Positions 57,939-64,000 of a DNA stretch of 64,000 bases are shown here, one piece after another. The notes beneath the pieces were generated by a model, which was given only the letters and a program-made list of their open reading frames with translations, was not told where the DNA came from and did no database searches. This DNA is from Desulfuromonadales bacterium (GTDB taxonomy: Bacteria; Desulfobacterota; Desulfuromonadia; Desulfuromonadales; BM103). Each line of letters opens with the position of its first letter. The first letter of the stretch is position 1. The stretch is taken from the NCBI GenBank assembly GCA_030145205.1, contig JAQYVZ010000006.1, forward strand, positions 1 through 64,000, in the 5' to 3' direction. Made by a program: the position numbers and the translations under genes.

Positions 57939-58838
57939 TTATTCGTATCCAAATTCTTTCATCATGCGGTCGGACGACGTCCAGTTCTTCTGCACCCGCA
58001 CAAACAACTCCAGATAGACCTTAACGCCGAGCAGACGCTCGATTTCGAGCCGGGCCGCCGTACCGATATTGCGAACCATGCTCCCCCGTTTGCCGACCAG
58101 GATCCGTTTGTGAGCTTCCCGCTCCACATTCACCACAGCACCAATCGAGATCATGTTGCTCTTCTCGTTTTCCTGAAAGCTCTCGACGACCACCGCGACA
58201 CCATAAGGAACCTCTTGCTGCGTCCTGTTGAGAACCTGCTCCCGGATGATCTCCGCGACAATGAACCGTTCAGGGAGATCGGTCACCTGATCCTCGGGGA
58301 AATAGCGCGGACCCTCGGGCAGGTATTCCAGCATGACCTGTTGCAGCACATCGACGCCCGTCCCCTGCAGGGCCGAGAAAGGCACAATTCCGGCAAATTC
58401 ACGCTGACGACTGTAGGCATCAATCAAAGGCAGCAGCGCATCCCGCTCGACCAGGTCCATCTTGTTGATCCCCAGGACAACCGGCGTCGAAATCTTCGAG
58501 AGCACCTCGTGCACCGGCGAATCTTCATCGACCGGGCGGTCCGCTTCGACCAGCCAGAGCACCAGATCGACATCCTGGCAGGCGGCCCGCGCCTGATCGA
58601 CCATATACTTGTTCAACGAAGATTTTGCCCGGTGAATGCCCGGCGTATCCAGAAACAGCATCTGGGCATCGTCACGGCTCAGGATACCGAGAATCCGGTT
58701 GCGCGTAGTCTGTGGTTTCGGCGAGGTAATCGCGATCTTCTGGCCGACCAGGCAGTTGAGCAGAGTGGACTTGCCCACATTGGGCCGTCCGATAATTGCA
58801 ACAAATCCGGAACGAAATCCGGCTTCAGGTTGTTTCAC
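57939..58838 (-). CDS. era: GTPase Era
   Basis: A 299-residue GTPase that binds the 3' end of 16S rRNA. The G domain has [36 protein letters not shown]-type sequence, DTPGIHRAK and NKMD. The KH domain follows in VEREAHKRILVGKRGSMVRNIG. The start is GTG 58838: it overlaps the TGA of the upstream radical SAM gene (bases 58838-58835), with GGGAG 7 bases before it. A longer in-frame start exists but reads through that gene. It lies in the conserved rnc-era-der run. Confidence 0.96.
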   Translation of the reverse strand: MKQPEAGFRSGFVAIIGRPNVGKSTLLNCLVGQKIAITSPKPQTTRNRILGILSRDDAQMLFLDTPGIHRAKSSLNKYMVDQARAACQDVDLVLWLVEADRPVDEDSPVHEVLSKISTPVVLGINKMDLVERDALLPLIDAYSRQREFAGIVPFSALQGTGVDVLQQVMLEYLPEGPRYFPEDQVTDLPERFIVAEIIREQVLNRTQQEVPYGVAVVVESFQENEKSNMISIGAVVNVEREAHKRILVGKRGSMVRNIGTAARLEIERLLGVKVYLELFVRVQKNWTSSDRMMKEFGYE

Positions 58839-59845
58839 ATCTGTTCTCCCGATAAAAGCGTTTCCTGGAGGTGGTGGCATGCCGTACCGACAAGGAAAGA
58901 GTCCCGCGGCAGGGTATCATCGACACGAATGCGCTCGAGTCCATGCTGTTGCTGCAACCATACCAGATTTTCACGGCGATGCCCGAGGGCATCGCTGAGG
59001 TCGCTGGAGTGCACTGCAACCGTACGCGATGTCCCGGCAGCCCGGTCCAGGGCCCAGCGCCAGAGCCGCGATCGGACCAACTGACCGAACGCCGGATGCC
59101 AGGGGCCGGCAAGAACGGCACCAGCCAGCCCTTCACTCGCCTGCAAACCCATCCGGATAACCGGGACACCGGCAGCGCGACAGACAAGCAGCTGACGAGC
59201 AACCAGGTCCACGGCAGCGTCCAGCTCCAGCGGCTGATAATCACCACATCGCCAGAGCTCCGCCAGACCGGTTTCCTTGAATACGAGCGTTGGGTAAATT
59301 CGCAGAAACGCAGGGGTCAGGGCCAAAGCTGCACGCAATGACTGCATTGACTCATCCGGGGAGGCCCCTGCCAACCCCGGCATCAATTGCAGGCCGAAGG
59401 TCAAGCCGGCCGCTCGACAGGAGGCAACCGCAGCATGAATGTCCCGGACGGTATGGCCACGATGGTTGGTCACCAGGACCGTGTCGTCAAAACTCTGGCA
59501 TCCGATTTCAACCGTCGTGACACCCTGCTCCGCCAGATGTCTACTGCGCTCACCCTGCAACGCATCCGGGCAGGTTGAAATCCGAATTCCTGCCACACGC
59601 CCCTGTTCAACAAAGCGTCGGGCTGCCTGCAGGAAAGCCCCCTGCTGCACATCAGGCAACGAAGAGAAGGTTCCGCCATAGTAGGCGATCTCGCCACGTC
59701 CTTCTGCGGGCAGGGTCGTGTCGAGCCAAGCAGTAACTGCATCAGGCGCAGGCAGCTCCACCTGCCCCGTTGTGGTCTGCTGGTTGCAGAACAGACACTG
59801 CTGTCGGCAGCCGGCATGTGGCAGAAACACCGGGAAAACCTGCAT
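58835..59845 (-). CDS. Radical SAM protein (ELP3/coproporphyrinogen-like)
   Basis: A 336-residue protein. MQVFPVFLPHAGCRQQCLFC supplies the CxxxCxxC cluster (Cys13, 17, 20). IAYYGGTFSSLP is the GGE-like motif. EIGCQSFDD and GLQLMPGLAG complete an ELP3/MiaB-type barrel. The C-terminal third is a hydrophilic extension. It probably modifies tRNA or another macromolecule, but the substrate is unknown. ATG 59845 is 1 base after the rnc stop and the TGA overlaps the era start, so all three are co-translated. Confidence 0.88.
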   Translation of the reverse strand: MQVFPVFLPHAGCRQQCLFCNQQTTTGQVELPAPDAVTAWLDTTLPAEGRGEIAYYGGTFSSLPDVQQGAFLQAARRFVEQGRVAGIRISTCPDALQGERSRHLAEQGVTTVEIGCQSFDDTVLVTNHRGHTVRDIHAAVASCRAAGLTFGLQLMPGLAGASPDESMQSLRAALALTPAFLRIYPTLVFKETGLAELWRCGDYQPLELDAAVDLVARQLLVCRAAGVPVIRMGLQASEGLAGAVLAGPWHPAFGQLVRSRLWRWALDRAAGTSRTVAVHSSDLSDALGHRRENLVWLQQQHGLERIRVDDTLPRDSFLVGTACHHLQETLLSGEQM

Positions 59846-59846
59846 C

Positions 59847-60557
59847 TCAAGATTCCAGTCTTTCGAGGGCCTGTCTGGCAGCAGCCTGCTCTGCCTTCTT
59901 CTTGGTCGTGCCGCTACCTTCTCCGCCCGACTGTCCATCCAGGTAGACAACGATCCGATAACAGCGCTGATGATCGGGGCCGCTCGCTTCGGCCAGCTGG
60001 TAAACCGGCAAAGACTCCTGCTGTGCCTGCCGATACTCTTGCAAGCGCGTCTTGTAATCATGTCCGGAGCGCTTGGATGCCGCCTGCAGCAACGGCAACA
60101 ACAACGGCTCGATCACCATGACCACCTGTTCAAAACCACCATCGCTAAAAACAGCGCCGAACAGGGCCTCCAGGGCGTCTGACTGCAAACTGTCACGAGT
60201 CCGGCCACCGCTCCGTTCTTCGCCACGCCCCAGCAAGAGGCAACCCTGCAAATCGATCTGCCTGGCCAGTCGAGCAAGGCTCGGCTCAGCGACAACCTCA
60301 GCTCGCAAACGGGTCAGATCCCCTTCATTGAAGTCCGGAAAATCGCGCAATAAACAATGGCTGACCACAAGATCAAGGACCGCATCCCCCAGGAATTCGA
60401 GCCGTTCATAGTCAGCGAATCCGTGTGCAGCGGCTTCATTGGCGAACGAACGATGGGTCATCGCTTCCTGCAGCAAATCACGCTGCTCAAAACGGTAACC
60501 AATCCGCACCTCTAAAGCATCCCAAAGGGATTGATATCGTGCAATCACGTCGTGCAT
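59847..60557 (-). CDS. rnc: Ribonuclease III
   Basis: A 236-residue double-strand RNA endonuclease. The endonuclease domain carries the signature YERLEFLGDAVLDLVVSH (about 50-67), with the second metal-binding Asp/Glu in DALEALFGAVF. The dsRNA-binding domain (about 163-235) has YKTRLQEYRQAQ and KKKAEQAAARQALERL. A hairpin lies 25-55 bases upstream of the start codon in the leader. The first gene of the rnc-(radical SAM)-era-der unit. Confidence 0.96.
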   Translation of the reverse strand: MHDVIARYQSLWDALEVRIGYRFEQRDLLQEAMTHRSFANEAAAHGFADYERLEFLGDAVLDLVVSHCLLRDFPDFNEGDLTRLRAEVVAEPSLARLARQIDLQGCLLLGRGEERSGGRTRDSLQSDALEALFGAVFSDGGFEQVVMVIEPLLLPLLQAASKRSGHDYKTRLQEYRQAQQESLPVYQLAEASGPDHQRCYRIVVYLDGQSGGEGSGTTKKKAEQAAARQALERLES

Positions 60558-60581
60558 GCCATACTCTCGACAAAATAATTT

Positions 60582-60612
60582 CGGCCTGTTCCCTTATGGA
60601 TTAAACAGGCCG
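60582..60612 (-). promoter_or_regulatory. Inverted repeat in the rnc leader
   Basis: CGGCCTGTT (60582-60590) and AACAGGCCG (60604-60612) form a 9-bp stem with a 13-base loop, 25 bases before the rnc ATG. E. coli RNase III cleaves a hairpin in its own leader to lower its expression. This one is shorter, so a similar role is only a possibility. It lacks a T run and is not a terminator. Confidence 0.55.
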
Positions 60613-60698
60613 GACAAATCGTACACCAGTTCGGTCCAGAGATCAATTGAACCGATGGAAGATCAAGGACTTTTGACTGGTTTCTCTGGGTTTTGCCC

Positions 60699-60727
60699 TT
60701 GCCTCGCTGAAACAGGCTTTCTATAAT
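60699..60727 (+). promoter_or_regulatory. Sigma-70-type promoter of holB-ricT-metG
   Basis: TTGCCT (60699-60704), 17-base spacer, perfect TATAAT (60722-60727), 146 bases before holB. Confidence 0.7.
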
Positions 60728-60872
60728 GGAAAATTCGTCCAACAGTTTTCAAAAGAGCTTTTAACGTAAAGCAGCAAAGTTTGCGAAGAAAAAATGACCT
60801 CTGCGCATTAAAACGATGCTTCTCCACATCTTCGCAGCTCTCATAGATGCTGAATAAAGGTTTTGCAGATTC

Positions 60873-61859
60873 ATGAATTTTGACCAGATTCTCGGACATG
60901 ATCGGCAGATTGAAATCCTGCGCCGCGCTCTCAACACGGACCGTCTGGCCCACGCTTACCTGTTTCATGGCCCGGACGGCGTTGGCAAACGACTCGTTGC
61001 CCTGGCTTTGGTTCAAGCCACGTTCTGCATTGATGGCCAAGGCTGCGGCCGCTGCACGGCCTGCAAGAAAATTGCTCATCGCAATCATCCGGACATCCAT
61101 TTCCTTGAACCGGACGGCAACAGTATCAAGATTGAACAGATTCGCAACCTGCAGCGCGAACTCAACTTCAGACCGCTTGAAGCCTCCTGCAAAGTCGGCT
61201 TGATCGATCATGCTGAACGGATGACTGTCGGAGCGGCCAACGCTTTGCTCAAGACTCTGGAGGAGCCGACCGGCAACGCCCTGCTGATCCTGCTGACACC
61301 ACAACCTCAGCGCCTGCTGGAAACGATCCGTTCACGCTGTCAACCTCTGCAATTCACCCGGCATACCCACGCCAGGATTAAAGACGTCCTCGAGCAGAAA
61401 CTCGGACTGGCTGAAACCGAAGCCCACATCCTCGCAGCCCTTTCGGACGGCAGCTTCAAAAAAGCCTTTGGCAAAGACAAAGAGCTCTATCTGGAGAAAC
61501 GCCGCGATCTGCTAAAAACCTTGACCGGTTTATCCTCAGGAAGTATCTTGCCAGTTCTGGAATTTGCTGAATATCTTGCCTCGGAAAAAGCGGATCTGCC
61601 TGACATTCTCGAAATCTTCCAGGCCTTTTTCCGCGACGTCCTGTTGATGCTGCACCATCAGGACGAAAGCCGTCTGGTGAACCAGGACCTTATGGACCGG
61701 ATTCGACAGGTCACCCGGCGGGAGAGCACCACCGCAGTCCTTGACAAACTCGAGGCCCTTGCGGCAGCAAACACACACCTTGAACGCAACGTCAACCGGC
61801 AGCTGGCGATGGAGGTTCTCCTTCTTCGGCTGACGGCAGACTCAGAACGGCACATATGA
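60873..61859 (+). CDS. holB: DNA polymerase III delta' subunit
   Basis: A 328-residue clamp-loader subunit. MNFDQILGHDRQIEILRRAL starts it. Walker-A-like GPDGVGKRL lies at 33-41, the zinc-binding CGRCTACKKIAH follows, then EPTGNALLILLTPQP and IRSRCQPLQF, the arginine-finger SRC motif. Length is typical. It is the first gene of a plus-strand unit and overlaps ricT by 4 bases. Confidence 0.94.
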   Translation: MNFDQILGHDRQIEILRRALNTDRLAHAYLFHGPDGVGKRLVALALVQATFCIDGQGCGRCTACKKIAHRNHPDIHFLEPDGNSIKIEQIRNLQRELNFRPLEASCKVGLIDHAERMTVGAANALLKTLEEPTGNALLILLTPQPQRLLETIRSRCQPLQFTRHTHARIKDVLEQKLGLAETEAHILAALSDGSFKKAFGKDKELYLEKRRDLLKTLTGLSSGSILPVLEFAEYLASEKADLPDILEIFQAFFRDVLLMLHHQDESRLVNQDLMDRIRQVTRRESTTAVLDKLEALAAANTHLERNVNRQLAMEVLLLRLTADSERHI

Positions 61860-62914
61860 TACGTCTTGTCCTTGTAAGATTTCAGCCGGCCGGCAGGCAC
61901 TACCATTTCGACGCCATGGACCTGGAGCTCAAGACCGGTTCCAAAGTCGTCGTGGAGACAGACCGCGGCCGCGCCATGGCGACCGTGGTCACCCCACCAG
62001 CCGAAATCCCCGATGAGCAGGCGCCCGACGGGCTGAAGAGCCTGTTGCGCCTGGCAACAGAAGAAGATCTGGCCCTGTCGGAAAAAAACGGCGCCCGCGA
62101 GAAGGACGCCTACCGCTACTGCCTGGATCGCATCCATGACCGCAAAATGGAGATGAAGCTGGTCCGGGCGGAATACGCCTTCGACGGATCGAAGATCATC
62201 TTCTACTTCACGGCTGACGGTCGCGTCGATTTTCGCGAACTGGTCAAGGATCTGGCCCACTATTTTCATACCCGCATCGAGATGCGACAGATTGGCGTAC
62301 GTGACGAAGCGAAGCTGGTCGGAGGCCTCGGGGTTTGCGGCCGGGAGCTCTGCTGTCGCAGCTTCCTCACCGAATTCAATCCAGTCTCTGTCAAGATGGC
62401 GAAGGAACAGGGCCTGGCGCTTAACCCCGGGAAGATTTCGGGGCAGTGCGGCCGACTGCTCTGCTGCCTGAGCTACGAATATGAAACCTACCGCTGTCTG
62501 CGCAAGGGGATGCCGAAATGCGGCAAAAAAGTCCACTGGCAGAATGACGAGTGGGAGGTCCGTAACCAGGATGTTCTCGGGCAAAAGCTGACCCTCCGCA
62601 AGGCAGATGGTACTTCCGAGAATATCGATCTCGAAGCGTTCGAGGCCGGCCGAACCCAGCCCGACGAAAGCGCCCCAGCAGACAAACCAAAGGCCTCCCC
62701 GAGCCAGCGCCCTGCATCGCAGCGCAGTCCACGACGCAAGCGGAAGCCTGAGGGCAAAGAACCCGTCAAGGAGCAGAACAAAGAGAAAACAGCCTCAAGT
62801 GGGGAGACCCCGCGTCAGGATGAAAAATCGTCGACGGAGCAGCCGATCAAACGCAAGAGACGCAGCAGACGGCGGCGGAGCAAGCGACCTGCACAAAAGA
62901 ACCAGGGAGAATAA
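61856..62914 (+). CDS. ricT: PSP1-domain protein, RicT/YaaT family
   Basis: A 352-residue protein. The PSP1 domain spans about 1-205: LVLVRFQPAGRHYHFDA, then FYFTADGRVDFRELVKDLA, IEMRQIGVRDEAKLVGGLGVCGRELCC and GQCGRLLCCLSYE. The paired Cys motifs (CGRELCC, CGRLLCC) can bind Fe-S clusters in B. subtilis RicT, where the complex adjusts mRNA cleavage. The tail from about 265 is Lys/Arg/Pro-rich and low-complexity, so it probably contacts nucleic acid. It sits between holB and metG, a conserved order. Confidence 0.9.
   Translation: MIRLVLVRFQPAGRHYHFDAMDLELKTGSKVVVETDRGRAMATVVTPPAEIPDEQAPDGLKSLLRLATEEDLALSEKNGAREKDAYRYCLDRIHDRKMEMKLVRAEYAFDGSKIIFYFTADGRVDFRELVKDLAHYFHTRIEMRQIGVRDEAKLVGGLGVCGRELCCRSFLTEFNPVSVKMAKEQGLALNPGKISGQCGRLLCCLSYEYETYRCLRKGMPKCGKKVHWQNDEWEVRNQDVLGQKLTLRKADGTSENIDLEAFEAGRTQPDESAPADKPKASPSQRPASQRSPRRKRKPEGKEPVKEQNKEKTASSGETPRQDEKSSTEQPIKRKRRSRRRRSKRPAQKNQGE

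Positions 62915-64000
<1,086 letters not shown>

Larger units (their letters stand above)
60558..60872. other. 315-bp divergent intergenic region between rnc and holB
   Basis: Contains the rnc leader hairpin and the holB promoter. Between the promoter and the holB start is about 140 bases of untranslated leader with no recognised riboswitch or small frame. A minus-strand frame crossing the region is a shadow of holB. Confidence 0.7.

Overview
The window is a 64-kb stretch of chromosomal, moderately GC-rich DNA from a Gram-negative bacterium. It most resembles the Desulfuromonadales/Geobacter lineage of the former Deltaproteobacteria. This is inferred from gene content (a HesB/IscA-like selenoprotein, a surE-pcm-dedA-nlpD-rpoS-apt stress cluster, a large receptor-free Che cluster with DUF4388 and HEAT proteins, GspA/GspB, RicT/PSP1), not from a database match. 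I see no rRNA operon, insertion sequence, prophage or CRISPR array.

Layout. 1-9.7 kb: a thioredoxin-domain DUF255 protein (cut by the window edge), a small membrane ORF, an aminotransferase, threonine aldolase, RbgA GTPase, a 96-codon IscA-like gene with an in-frame TGA read as selenocysteine, DUF3422, a LysE exporter and gspA-gspB. 9.8-24.5 kb: glycogen phosphorylase, a BaiN-like flavoprotein with an MFS transporter, a methyltransferase, an exonuclease, a secreted Cys-rich metal-binding-like protein, M48 protease with DUF898, a ferritin-like protein, a Tat-exported DUF882 protein, dodecin, nitroreductase, REC-PilZ, a MazG-like gene, a tiny ORF behind a consensus sigma-54 promoter, a PycTM-like membrane protein and tRNA-Arg(CCT).

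24.5-36.8 kb is a nearly continuous minus-strand informational/stress block: thrS-infC-rpmI-rplT | terminator | pheS-pheT-ihfA-merR-surE-pcm-dedA-nlpD-rpoS-apt. The thrS-to-ihfA order matches the classic E. coli arrangement, and infC appears to start at an ATA codon. tRNA-Val(GAC), murJ, rpsT, holA, lptE, leuS and infA follow.

43.4-56.4 kb is a 13-gene minus-strand chemosensory operon: DUF4388-REC, cheY, cheA, an ExeA-like ATPase, cheW, cheY, cheW, zinc-ribbon-REC, HEAT, cheR, cheB, GAF and cheY. It has CheA, two CheW, CheB and CheR but no chemoreceptor or flagellar gene, so it probably governs a non-flagellar output or works with receptors encoded elsewhere. 56.5-64 kb holds der, era, a radical SAM gene and rnc (minus), then holB, ricT and metG (plus, cut by the edge) from a clear sigma-70 promoter.

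The items most worth a second look are the selenocysteine IscA homologue, the sigma-54-driven 57-aa ORF, the ATA start of infC, three ACATGTG boxes spaced 20 and 30 bp apart, and the ATPase embedded in the Che operon.
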